This document shows, one piece after another, positions 1-11,507 of a DNA stretch of 64,000 nucleotides. The position numbers and the translations under genes are program-made. The notes beneath the pieces are model-generated. The model did no database searches. It worked only from the letters and a program-made list of their open reading frames with translations, and was not told the origin of the DNA. The first letter of the stretch is position 1. Every line of letters begins with the position of its first letter. The stretch is from positions 1,425,008 through 1,489,007 of the forward strand of contig BCJJ01000005.1 of assembly GCA_039545355.1 (NCBI GenBank), written 5' to 3'. This stretch comes from Trichosporon coremiiforme (taxonomy: Eukaryota; Basidiomycota; Tremellomycetes; Trichosporonales; Trichosporonaceae).

Positions 1-2507
1 TTGGGGGGTTGTTCAGCAAGATGAACACGAGCGCAGAGACGTAGAAGACAGAAGGATTGCGAGGCCACAACGTTGTCCGCGAGCTTATCCTCCCATGTGC
101 CAGGCTCTGGGCCAAGCTGCCCCAGCTGCCCAGGTTCTCGGAGGAAGGTCTGGGGCCTCGGCGCATGTCACGCCGGCCAAGTTGTCTGGGGTCTGTGACT
201 GGATGATAGTCCGCGAGCGCGCACTGCGATATATGAACAGAACGAGCGATCACTTCCACACAGCGTAACTGCGTAGCACACAGTGGGCTCGGCGTTTCGA
301 CGCCTGTTCTATTGGGTGACGTACGGGCACCCCGAGCATGCTCAGAGACGATGACGAGTCCAGTCGAGGGAGAGAGCGGGGGATAGCCAGTCTCCGCCCT
401 GGAGCCGGGAGTCGGCTTGCGAGTCCGCTCCAAGTGTCCGTCAGTCCGAAGTGAGATCGAACGGACGCCCAGTCCGATATCCGACGCTTCGGCCTGGCTC
501 GACGTCTTGTCCCTTCGAATGTCATTTGCAGAGGGTTTGCATCAGGCAGACATAGCGCGCAAGAACGGTCTCGCACCCGATCGCATCCATGCCTGACGAG
601 GGAAGGGCAGGAGAGGAGGAAGGCAAAGGGGGGCACGCCAGGGCGTTCAGGCTACGCGAGGCGGCGCTTGCTAGGTGAGACATACCTTTCATCGACTCCA
701 CTTGACCTGTTTTCTCTGCGCCTGGCCGCCTGCTTCTGCTGCCTGCATTCCCCATATGCCCCCACACTGCTGTTCGGCTTCGCGGCTTCTGCGCTTCTGC
801 TCCGTCTCTCGCAGACTGTCTGTGCGGCATGTGCGGCGCAACGATGAATTTGCTGATCACTACAGTCCAGCCTCGAGTACCTGGAGTGACGCTAGTGAGC
901 AGCAGGTCAACCGCGATGTGGGGGCTCCCGGCCACTGACATCACTTGACGCCACCCGTCGACGACCGTGAGGCATAATGTTGTACAGAGCGCTGTCGCGT
1001 ACGACAGCACGGCAGACGGCAACCTGCTTCACGTTCCGGCTCATTCGGAGCCAGGTGCATACCGCTCCGCAAGCTGCTCGGAGGAGCTCGCACTCGGGCG
1101 ATATCTACGTCAGCCTGATGGTTCGGAGCAGACAAGAGCAGCCCCACAGATCATCCCGCCCAGCACCAAGCTACACGACGCTTGGACCTGGAGATCGGCA
1201 GCAGTTCTGACGCTCATGCTCGGTCTGTCGTCGGTGAGGGATTGTAGAGAGCCAAGTCGGACATCCTCTCCAGTTCTACATGATCAGGGCGCCCAAGCTT
1301 AAACAAGCGCAAGCTCAGAAGCTCAACGAGCGCGCGACTCTCCCTCCGCCCTAGCCTCCTGCACTACTCCTGCACCGTACCTCTTTCCGTCAGTACTACG
1401 CACAGCAGTGAACCGGGCAAGCCGGCCACTTCGGTAATACGTTCGGTGAGCGCTCACTCATCACTCGCCTACAGGAACAAAGGTGGGGCCGCAAGTCGAG
1501 TCATCTCAGCACACCAGTGCCTTGAACCTGCCGGGCCGGGGCTAGAGCTCTCGAGGGTCGATCGTGAAGTCTTGCCAGATCGGCTGAAAGAACAACACGT
1601 AGGAGTCCCAAAGCGGTAGTCATCATCCGTCGCGTCCCTCTATGCTCGTCCTGCCGTACAGCCTACTCTACTGGCGCGATCGCCATCACACGACCTCTGC
1701 TGAATCCGTACCTCACTGTGCTTCTATTGACTTTGCTTTGCAGGCAAGGTCCCGACTTGCCCCAATGTTTGGTACTCGGCACAAGGGCGGGGGGGCGCCG
1801 CAGACTCGTCCTTTTTCTCTGGTGGACCGAACCATGTAATTTTGACGTGGCTGACCTGCTCCTCATCTGAACTGCTGACTTTCTGTTCACGGCTGATCTG
1901 TTGCTCGAGGTAACATGCTGAAGACTCACGTGTCCAGCCTGCAAACGATCGCTCGCGCTATCTTGTCCTAGCCTTCGGCGGCGCGTTTAGCGTAACTCAT
2001 AAAGCGTGCATCATCACCTAGACAACTAGGATGGGGTATACACATCTACGCAAATAATGGGATTGAAATCAGGAACCCAGCAAACCGGAACAGGCATGTT
2101 TTCGCCCCCAAATTAACAAAATGTGATGAATAAAAATGTCGTGGTCATGTAAGGACGATGATGCCGGCCGCTTGACCAAGACCGACAAGAGACAGGGGTG
2201 GGGGTTTGCTTGATAATTAGGGCGATGTTGAGGAGCACCGAAGCACTGACCATGGCGGGTTGACACCATGTTGCAACTCATGCCGTCCGCTCGGGTTCTT
2301 GCCGTTGCAGGCGACGCCGAGCGGCGGCACCAATACACCGGGAGAGAAGATGATTAAGGCGCTGCCGCTGTGAGACGGCGGCTGATGCAGAGGTGATGCA
2401 CGATGTGAGGGGAACATAGAGGAGAAGCCAAACTGCCGGGAGAGAAAGCGAGAAACCGGACCAAAAGAAATAGAATCGTCGATGTGCGTAATATCGTGTC
2501 AACTGCC
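1..2507. other. stretch with no supported gene
   Basis: Both strands were read. The open frames here (at most about 170 residues) have no recognisable domain, no consistent splice signals and overlap each other on opposite strands. The right part (about 2.0-2.5 kb) is probably the 3' untranslated and downstream region of the ARF1 gene. No tRNA-like or repeat structure was seen. Confidence 0.5.
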
Positions 2508-3486
<979 letters not shown>

Positions 3487-4908
3487 GTTGGAACGAGTTA
3501 GTTGCTTTTGGGAGGAAGGCGGAGATCAAAGTTGGAGGGTGGAGAACGCAATGCGGGTTGGAGTGCTGTGATCGAGCACGTCTGGGAGGTCGGACTGCAG
3601 AAGGAAACGAAGATGCAGCTGGTCGTAACTTGCGCGGGCCGTCGAAGGAGTTCGTGATCGGGTGTCGTTCGAGGCGGGTAGATGTGAGACGACGCGTCGA
3701 TTAAGAAGAAAAGAGGGAAGGTTGAACGAGTGTTATGAGACGACAATCGCGCAAGGGGATGGTAGAGGCAAAAGCGACCGGAGCTGCAAACTGCAGAGAA
3801 ATGGTACGAGGTAAGAGAGGATTAAGGAGGATGGGATGGAGGATGAAAGGATGAAAGGATGAAAGGAAGAGGGGTTGGCAGCGGATGAGGATCGAGTGGA
3901 TGGGATGAAGCGAAGCAGGGAAGGAAGGATGCAGAATGGGATGGGATGGGCCGTGTGGGACTGGCTGAAATGGGCTATTGGCCGGGTGGACGCTGGGCGG
4001 AGGACGTGTAACAGGATTAGGCTCTAAGTTGAGAGACTAGACCACACGAGACACCTAGGACCGCTGGCGGCAGACGTGCCGGACAGACGGGGGTGCAGGG
4101 TGTGAGTGGACTGGCTGGCTGGCAGCGGCAGCTGGCTTCGTGTGTCTGGCGGGCGGGGCCGGCGGGGCGGGCTGGCTGGCTGGGCGGGGCTGGCTGGCTG
4201 GGCGGGGCTGGTTGGGCGTGCAGTAAGCAGTCGAGTTGGTCGAACAGGAAACAGGGACGGTGACCCAACTGGGTAAGACGACGGAAGGAGATACAGGGAG
4301 CAGGCGCAGGGAGGTGGGGAGCAAGGGGAACCAGGCAGGGTACGCCAGTCAAATCGCTCGGCTGGCGTTATGGCGCACTCTTCTTTCGTAGGCTGGCGCG
4401 CGGGCACGCTCCCAGTGCTGCCAGCGGCGGTGGAGGGAAGTTCCGTGCGCCTTTCGTCCCAGGTTGAGTGTTCCAGGTGCGCGATCCTGAGCCAACGAGC
4501 GCCAGCGCAGCGATCCATCTGGTCCTCCGGGTGAGTGAGGAGCTGGGCCCTGAGTCATTCTTGCTTCAAGCTCTTTCACGCGCACGCTCATATTACTCAA
4601 AACTATCCTAATCTGGACTAATCCGCCCAATACAACGCGCCACTCGTCCCTTTACCCATTTGAACCTTATTCAGGTCCAGGTCCAGTTCGCCCATAACGC
4701 CGTATCGGCGGTGAGTGGCATTCTGCGGCCGCGACCACGTGGGGGACTTGCAACGCTTCGGCTCCGAGCGGCGACGTCCCTACTATCTGCAGTCGACCGA
4801 GTCCGACGTCACAGTAAATCTGACAGCAAAAGTACGCGTCGGTATCTGTCTTCCTCGCCTGTCTTCCTCCTTCTTACTTGACACTAGGCACTCACCTTCG
4901 CCACCACA
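3487..4908. promoter_or_regulatory. divergent promoter region between ARF1 and the R3H gene
   Basis: About 1.4 kb between two divergently transcribed genes. It contains purine-rich sequence next to ARF1 (GGATGAAA-type repeats near 3842-3866) and a GC-rich tandem repeat at 4172-4220. On the plus strand the last 80 bases before 4909 are C/T-rich, as at many promoters in this window. Open frames within it are proline-rich translations of the repeat and were not accepted as genes. Confidence 0.5.
4172..4220. repeat. GC-rich tandem repeat, 18-nt unit
   Basis: The unit CTGGCTGGCTGGGCGGGG occurs at 4172-4189 and 4190-4207, then as a partial, mutated third copy. Shorter CTGG/GGCGGG motifs flank it on the left from about 4110. 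It lies in the intergenic region between two housekeeping genes. Confidence 0.75.
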
Positions 4909-6442
4909 ATGGAAACTAACGACAGTGCTACCTCTGCACCGTAAGCTGAAACGCCCGTATCACAGCTCGATCTGACTCCTGCAGGCTCCGTCTGCCGGCC
5001 ATCCTCCAGAACCCGAAGAATAATGTCCTCCGTCAGGTCGAGGCTCATAACCAGCAGCAACGAGAGAAGGCTGCTGCCAGGAGGGAAGCTGCGAAGAACA
5101 AGGGCGATGACGTCGGCGCATCCTCGTCAACGCGGGGCAAGAGGGTCGTCCGACGCATGAACAACGGTGAGCCTGAGCCCCCGCCGCTTTCGGCACGGCT
5201 CGCATGCCAAGTGCTAATGTATCAGCGGCATTCGTCGACAACCCTTATGCCGTAGCGCCCAGGAGGTCGGACATGTCGCCCAGTGTACCTCTGCACCAGC
5301 GGCCCCTGAAGCCGTCCTTCCCATCAGACGCAATCGAACGGACCGCACAGATCCCATCCGTCCCAGGTACCAAGGATCCCCTGGGTGCGAGCAGTGTCAG
5401 TGGGGCCTTTACGACCTCTCTAAAGGGCACAAGAGCCCTACTTCGGAAACGAGGACGACGCGCAGAAACTATTGTTCCTTCGATCGAGAACGCCGTGCGG
5501 GGCTGGCTCGGCGGCGAATACGACATCGCGCCGGGAGACCTGGGGTGGAGGGTCATCGATAAGACCCCCGTGGAGGCGTCTGCACGTGCTGCTGCCAACG
5601 GACACACTGGGCCCAGCAATGGCCGCCGCCTCCCAGCGCAGCATCAGATGAACGCCCTCCCGCCGCTTCCTGTCGAGGACGGCACTGTACCTGCAATCCT
5701 CGAGGTGTCGCGGAGTGTGGCACACCTGTCCTGGGCTGTGCCTGATAGCTTCGACCGGCTCGTCGTGCACCTCGTAGCGCGATACTACGAGCTGGCATCT
5801 TGGAGTAAGCTTCCTTTCTTCTGTACGCATGCTGACCATATAGGTGAGGACCAGATGACCATCAACGGGCAGTCGGTCCGATTGACACACCTTGTCCGTC
5901 CCAACCTGGTGAAGGCGCGCGCGCCTCCGCCATCTCACGCCCTCCTAACCCCCGAGACGACTGATGTCAGCGGTCCGTCAGCGGGTGAGACGAGCGGCTC
6001 GAGCACTGAGGGCGAGGACAGCGACGCCGCTACCGAGATGGGCCAGCAGTCCGACGCCGAGGAGGACGTCGACAAGACCTTTACCTCTCTGACGGAGCGC
6101 TTCGGCACAGAGTCGGACTCGGAGGACCAGCTGACGGACTTGGGTCTGACGCATGACGCTTTGATGGAGCGTTTCGGGAATATGGACCTGCACCGAACTG
6201 TCTCGCATGGGAGCTCGGCGTACGCTTCCTCCGAGGGCGGGTTCTCCGAGTTCAGCGTGCCCGAGGCGCACGGCATCGCGACGGGCTGGAACGGGAGCAC
6301 TGGCTCCGAGAGTGTCGGCTCGTCGCCCGTCGTGCCCAACGTCCGCCTGCGGCCGATGCGGAACGGTCCGCCGCAACGTCTCGGTGGCAACTCAGACTGG
6401 AGCGACCTCCCGACGTTCTTCGAGTACCTGTTTGGAGAGTAA
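4909..6442 (+). CDS. R3H-associated N-terminal domain and R3H-domain protein
   Basis: A probable single-stranded nucleic-acid-binding protein of about 460 residues. Exon 1 (ATG 4909) is short; exon 2 gives the motif RLPAILQNPKNNVLRQVE, typical of the fungal R3H-associated N-terminal domain, and exon 3 continues with FVDNPYAVAPRRSD. The R3H-like segment is around 5755-5900, with SFDRLVVHLVARYYELASWS followed by a 39-nt in-frame intron (5814-5852, GTAAGC...ATATAG) whose removal restores SWSEDQ. The C-terminal third is acidic and Ser/Thr-rich without known domains. Three introns in all, each with the GCTGAC/GCTAAT branch pattern except the first, which has CTGACTCCTGCAG. The cellular role of this family is poorly defined. 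Confidence 0.85.
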
Positions 6443-6725
6443 GATCTTTCGTCAGAGTATGTTTGGTTAGAGGGATAGAGATAGAAACCCGATGCATTAC
6501 CAAACAACAGAAGATGAACAGTCTAAGCGAGAGAGAGGGGGAGAGAGGTCGGCGTGTGGCTTGGCGGGGGTATACAGCCAGATTGGGGGAAGGGGGAAGG
6601 AGTGTGGAGAGTCGGAGAGTTGGAAACAGATGAGCGTCCATACTTTGGAGTTTTGATACAGTGCGAGCTCGTAAGCTCAGCGAGTGAACTGACGATCGAC
6701 AAGTTCGGAAGACCTGTCGGCCGTC

Positions 6726-7194
6726 TTAGAGGCGAGTGATAGCCTTGCGGTCGAGCGGCGTTCCATCCGGCGCGATCCCATTCTTGGCCAGGATGCGGTT
6801 ATGCCTGATGAGGCGGGCCTGGTCAAAAGTGCAGCGCTCGATGGCCATGATACGGCGCACCTCCTCGACACCAGCCTCGTCCAGGCCCTGGCGGTTCTCG
6901 CCAGACCCTTCGCCAATGTTCTCCTCAAGGTCAAAGTTGGACGAGCTCATGCCGCCCTCCCGCTGCTCCGCGAAGGAGTAGCCCTGCAGCGGCTCGTAAT
7001 GCGAGAGACGGGCGACGAGCTGAGATGGCAGGTAGGGCGCGGCCAGGGAGAAGAGGCGGATGCGGAAGTACCACGCGACTGGGGGTTAGCTAACGTCCGA
7101 GCTAGAAACAGCTGCAATTGGGAGGCGAGGGGAGAGTATACTCACGGGCAACGACCAGCACGACGAAGAAGAGCGCAGACAGATGGAAGATCAT
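6726..7194 (-). CDS. small DUF2015 protein with N-terminal membrane segment
   Basis: The start ATG at 7194 opens a hydrophobic segment (MIFHLSALFFVVLVVA) that is a signal anchor or signal peptide. One intron (GTGAGTATAC... to GCTAACCCCCAG) joins it to exon 2, which reads WYFRIRLFSLAAPYLPSQ and later GVEEVRRIMAIERCTFDQAR and NRILAKNGIAPDG. This order, a membrane segment followed by a C-terminal helical block with the ARLIRHNRILAKNGI signature, matches the fungal domain of unknown function DUF2015. Length about 125 residues, normal for the family. It converges on the R3H gene with about 280 bases between stops. No function is known. Confidence 0.85.
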
Positions 7195-7932
7195 GATGAC
7201 GTTTGAACGTGTTTAATGACGGACGAGGGACGGTGACGGCGGCACGAACGCGGGCAAGTCGACAGCGGTTACGGTGGTGGCAAGCGACGGAGTCGCGCGA
7301 ATGAAGATGAGAAGGACAAGAGGAAGGATGGATGAAGGAGAGATAAGATGAGACCGAAGCTGACTAGGTGACGCAGTGCGAGATGGCCGACGGCGCGACG
7401 GCCGCCGCCAACGACGACGTTGGCCTGGTTCGCCTGGCTGGTATGCGACATGGCTTGGGCCATTGGGCTTGGCGGGAAGCGGCCGATCTCCACCCTTACA
7501 CTGACGGTTCCCGCCTTGCGTAATCTGCACGCTGGCCCCTGCGATTGAATGTCGCCACCGTATCGGCCGTGCCCGCCAGCGCCTTCTTATTTGTGAACAC
7601 CGGTAGGGTTTCGGATTCGTGCCTGGCTCAGCTGTCTCAGATTGCGATGCTCCCTCCGATTCCTATCCGTGCGCGATCGATACGCTCACGATCGAGCACT
7701 AGGAGCTAAGGAGAGGTAAGACGGATCAGATATCAGACTTTGCATAGAATAAGGAGCGTGAGTGCATAAAACCACAAGAGAGCGTGATGGCGTTGAACGG
7801 CGTTGAACTACTGAGTGTCCTTAAGCGTCGAGGTAGTAACAAAGGAGTGTAGGGATGGTACGGCTAAAGTACAGCTTCTCGTTCGGCCACGAGGGCGATG
7901 CCCAGTCGAGCACCGATTGCAGGGTGCCGAGA
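7195..7932. other. intergenic stretch, no supported gene
   Basis: Promoter side of the DUF2015 gene and 3' side of the membrane-protein gene at 7.9-10.1 kb. On the minus strand the first 300 bases above the DUF2015 start are C/T-rich. Nothing else was identified. Confidence 0.5.
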
Positions 7933-10126
7933 CTAAAAGGCGTACTGCTGCCCCGGCCGTGCGGAGGACTTGTAAACGCACGCCTGTCTGCTCTCACTCG
8001 CCGTGCGGTTCAGCACGTTTGCACCACCAGTCTTCTCAGGCGGAGGCTGGCCGGGCGAGTCAGAGTACGGCGGTGGCTGATCGCTCGGCATCGTCGGACT
8101 GACGGGACTCTTCTCCTTCACCACCGTTTGCTTATGAGCGGGCGGGCCAGGGATCTTAGGCAGGGACGACTTGTGCTGCTTCGGCGAGGACAGAGGGGGT
8201 GGGAGGGGCAGCGGCCTGCTGACGCTGCCTGTACTCTGTGCCGTCGTACTGGGCACGAGGGTCGGCGTACCAGGCATAGCGGCCGGGGTGCCCGTCGGCG
8301 TACCGGGCGCACTTGTCGGGGTGCCTGGGAGCGGGCGTCCGCGGGCGGGGGACGTGTTGGCCGGGCCATTGGGAAGCGTCGGCAGGGGCCAGCTGGACGA
8401 AGACGTCGAACTGGTATCTGGCGAGGATGTACGGGGAGTCACGCGCCTCAAGCCCGAGGAAGAGGGCGTGCTTCGCCCCGTTCTCCCGGCGGTGAGCAGA
8501 TCCTGATCGGACGCACGGCTGGCGAGGATCTCCTCTGACCCGCGCATATGGCCGTTCGAGAGCTGGCCGGGGCTGGGCGTGCGCGCCGGTCTGGCGCCGA
8601 AGGGCAGGCTCTGGATAGTCGTGCCCGGCGCTCCGCGGGCGGGCAGCTGGTCGGCGGAGTAGCGCTTATTCAGGTAAGCGGAGGGCGGAAGAACGCCGAA
8701 AGGCGCAGGCAAGGAGAGTTGACGTGGCGGAGGCGGTCCACCGCCCGGATGAGCGGACGAGGGACTGGGTCCGCGAGAGGGGTAGTGCGGGCTCGGACCG
8801 CGCGAGTTCGGAGGTGTACAGCTCACCACGCTGGGTGGGTAGGAGAATAGCCTGGTCGAGACGTCCGGGCTCTGGCGGAGCATGAAGAGCGGCGAGGAAT
8901 AGATCGGCTGCTGAGGGAGGATACGCTGAGGCCGGGGCACAGGGGGAAGGGGCTGGTGCATTGCGGGGGACGGGAGCTGAGGCGGCAGCGGACCCTTCGA
9001 CGAGCGAGGGGTGCGCAGCGGCCTGCCGATCTGTGGAGTACCGACCAGTGAGTGCGGGGGCAGGGGTCCAGTCGACGAGCGAGGAATCTGCAGCGGCATA
9101 CTCTGGACTGAGGCCCTGTCCATCTGCAACGAAGTGCGCACTTCTTGTTCCAGCGACCGCCTCTCGGCCGGCGGCCAAGGGGGCAGCCTCATTCTCGGGG
9201 CCAGGTTCGGACTATCGGTATGCGTGCTTGACCCATGATGCTGGGCATGACGGGGAGAGCGAGGTGGCTCTGTCTCCTCCCGTTCGAGGGATTAATGCCT
9301 ATCGTGCTGTGGCGGTGTGCCTGCTTGGGCTCGTCGCGCGTGATGAGCTCGGTGCTCGCGCGCTTGGGCTGAGGGCGCATCGCGGCCGGACTCGAGGGGC
9401 AGCCTGGCTCCCCCATCTTGTCTTTCTGGAGGTAGGTGAAGGGCTTGGCGTAGTGAGTCCCTGGGACAGGGTGGGAGAAGTGCGTCTGCATCGACGTTGG
9501 AGGTGAGTTCGGCGAAGAGTTCGCAGGCTCGGACATCGGGTACGGAGTGATGACCATGGGCTGCTCAACCGTGAGGGGGTCACTGTTGTCAGCTCCCCGA
9601 CTTCTTCGAAAGTAAGATGTGTATGGATAGAGGTGGCTCACTATCGCGCCTGCTGCAGCGCGCGCTCGCGCTTCCGACGCCTCCGTTGGTTCCACACCAT
9701 GTACCAGATTAGCACCAGGCCACCGAGTAGCAGCAAGCCCATGCCTGCCACGGTACCCGCTACAACCTTGGTGGTGCGGCTCTCGTGCTTATCCTCATGG
9801 TGACGCGAGTGCAGAGTCCGGCCAGACCAGACAAGATCAGAGACCGAGGCTGAACCAAACGCCCGATGGTGGTCGGCGGCCGAGTTGTGCGTGGTGGTAG
9901 TGCGGCTTCCGGTGCTGTCGGCGAAACTAGACGTCTCACCAGCTCCCACAAGCTGTGAACGTCGGATGCGACGGATGCGCATCGCTGCTGTTGAATGTGC
10001 ACAGTAGCCGACAAGACCGTCGGCGACGAAAGCGATGGAGAAGAATGATGAAGAGATCTGGCGAGAAAGCGCCGCGATAACGGCGCAGCGAAGACGTGGC
10101 TGATAATGTGATAGTTCGGAGTGCAC
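7933..10126 (-). CDS. single-pass membrane protein with long proline-rich cytoplasmic tail
   Basis: Not a named family. A membrane segment lies near 9700-9770 (VVAGTVAGMGLLLLGGLVLIWYM) followed at once by the basic stop-transfer run NQRRRRKRERALQQAR, so the downstream part should be cytoplasmic. An intron of about 40 nt then leads to a tail of roughly 550 residues very rich in Pro and Ser, with RPLPLPPP and SLPKIPGPP segments (possible SH3 ligands) and DQPPPYSDS, a PPxY motif of the kind bound by Rsp5/Nedd4 WW domains. The tail ends RPGQQYAF with the stop at 7933-7935. The ectodomain exons above 9800 could not be resolved; 10126 is only an upper bound that is open in frame. Between about 9190 and 9310 the tail switches frame without a clear intron. 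Single-pass type I topology is inferred. Confidence 0.6.
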
Positions 10127-10643
10127 CTGTGAAGCGTGTTAGGGCAGTGTTGCTGTATACCAAGTCGTGCTGGAGCTGGTCTTCGCGCGCGCCTGGCCAG
10201 CGAAAAGGAGTGGCTGGTGCGAACGCCGATCGTCATTCGTGCGTTGCAGTCGGGGAAACGGTCTGATCGAGACAGACCAAACAACCGTGCGTCGATGAGT
10301 GATGCGCGGGGCGTCGCTCAACTCACTTGTGTAGACTGCAACTCTCGTGGTTAGCATGGCAAGATGGGCACCGGCATAAAGGTCAACGTGGAGGGTGCTG
10401 TAACCTGTTCCGTGTGGGAGGGAGCCAATTTTCGCTATTTCCAGCAATTAAAAGGGAGATTCAGGAGGTTATTCATCTCAGGCGTATACGGAAACTACGG
10501 AATCGAAGAGAAAGCACGGTCGCTCCAATAAGGGGAGAATGAAATGGCGCAGTCTGAGCATCGCTTTCATGGTATGCAGGGGGCGAGGGGGCGGCCGCCG
10601 GTGCCGGCGAAAGGATGGGCGGAGCGACGATTTTGCGCCCGCC

Positions 10644-11290
10644 TCAGACCTCGCCCATGGCGCGTTTGATCTGCTGCTGCCGGCGCCTGCGCACGAACCA
10701 GAAGAACACAGCAATGGCTATGATCAGAACAATGACTGCAACGACAACGCCAACGATTATATCCATGTGGTCCTTGCGGATGTGCTGCGGGCCATCGTTG
10801 TTCACATCCATATCATTGTAGGACGTGACGTGCAGCTGGAGGTCTTCGGGGCGCTCTGGTCGTGTCAGCGTGCCTCCACCTACACTTCTCATTGGGCCAT
10901 TCTGTCTCTTCGGAAAACATCACTCACGGATTTTGCCAGACTCGAGAGGAGGCAGTGAAGAGGTCACGGTTGGACTAGAGGTAGGCGAGGAGTGTAGATT
11001 GGGTTGGTTGGCTGTCAAGGTTATGGTGGCGACAGGCTCTGAGGAACCCGCTATATACGCCCTTGCGATGAAGACCCCATTACCATGAGCGGCCTCGGTG
11101 CATGCCTTGAGCTGCATTCTGCCAACCGGAGTGCCAAGAGGTGTTAAGATCGGTAGGCGATGGCTTGACAAGGACAGCGCCGAGCAGGTATAAGTACCGG
11201 AGCATTTGCTGCATGAGGGTTTCCCTGTCTCTCCGTGTCAGAGGTAGAAGCTGGCACCAAACAGCGAAACCTGTTGCAAGGAGATAAAGG
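10644..11290 (-). CDS. single-pass membrane protein with short basic tail
   Basis: Second of three neighbouring membrane-protein loci. The terminal exon carries the membrane segment MDIIVGVVVAVIVLIIAIAV, then FFWFVRRRRQQQIKRAMGEV and a stop at 10644-10646, so the cytoplasmic tail has only about 16 residues. An intron (GTGAGTGATG... to AGTGTAG, about 10876-10923) precedes it. The upstream exon has a cysteine-containing segment KPSCSKCSGTYTCSALS and then a Ser/Thr/Pro stalk ending LPPLESGKIR; its acceptor is probably CTGACACGGAGAGACAG near 11236. The first exons and the signal peptide were not resolved, so the 5' end is approximate. The order Cys-rich ectodomain, Ser/Thr stalk, TM, basic residues suggests a cell-surface protein. 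Confidence 0.55.
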
Positions 11291-11507
11291 GAGCTTCACG
11301 ACGGAGCGATGAGGGACGCCTCAGTTGGTAGTCATCGTAGATAGCGTTTGCCGGTGTTGTCCGAAACAGTTGTCGCCGCATGCGACAGCACTCCCTGCGA
11401 ATGTCACAAAGTGAATCTCGTGTCACCGTCCTACTCAAGCCATCATAAGTCATCCTGGAGAGCAAGCATATACAGTGTTCATAAACCACCCGCAGTGTTC
11501 GGCTATT

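Noticed and set aside
7855..8538. 227-residue Arg/Gly-rich frame on the plus strand
   Set aside because: Reverse of the Pro/Ser-rich tail of the minus-strand membrane protein; no start context or domain.
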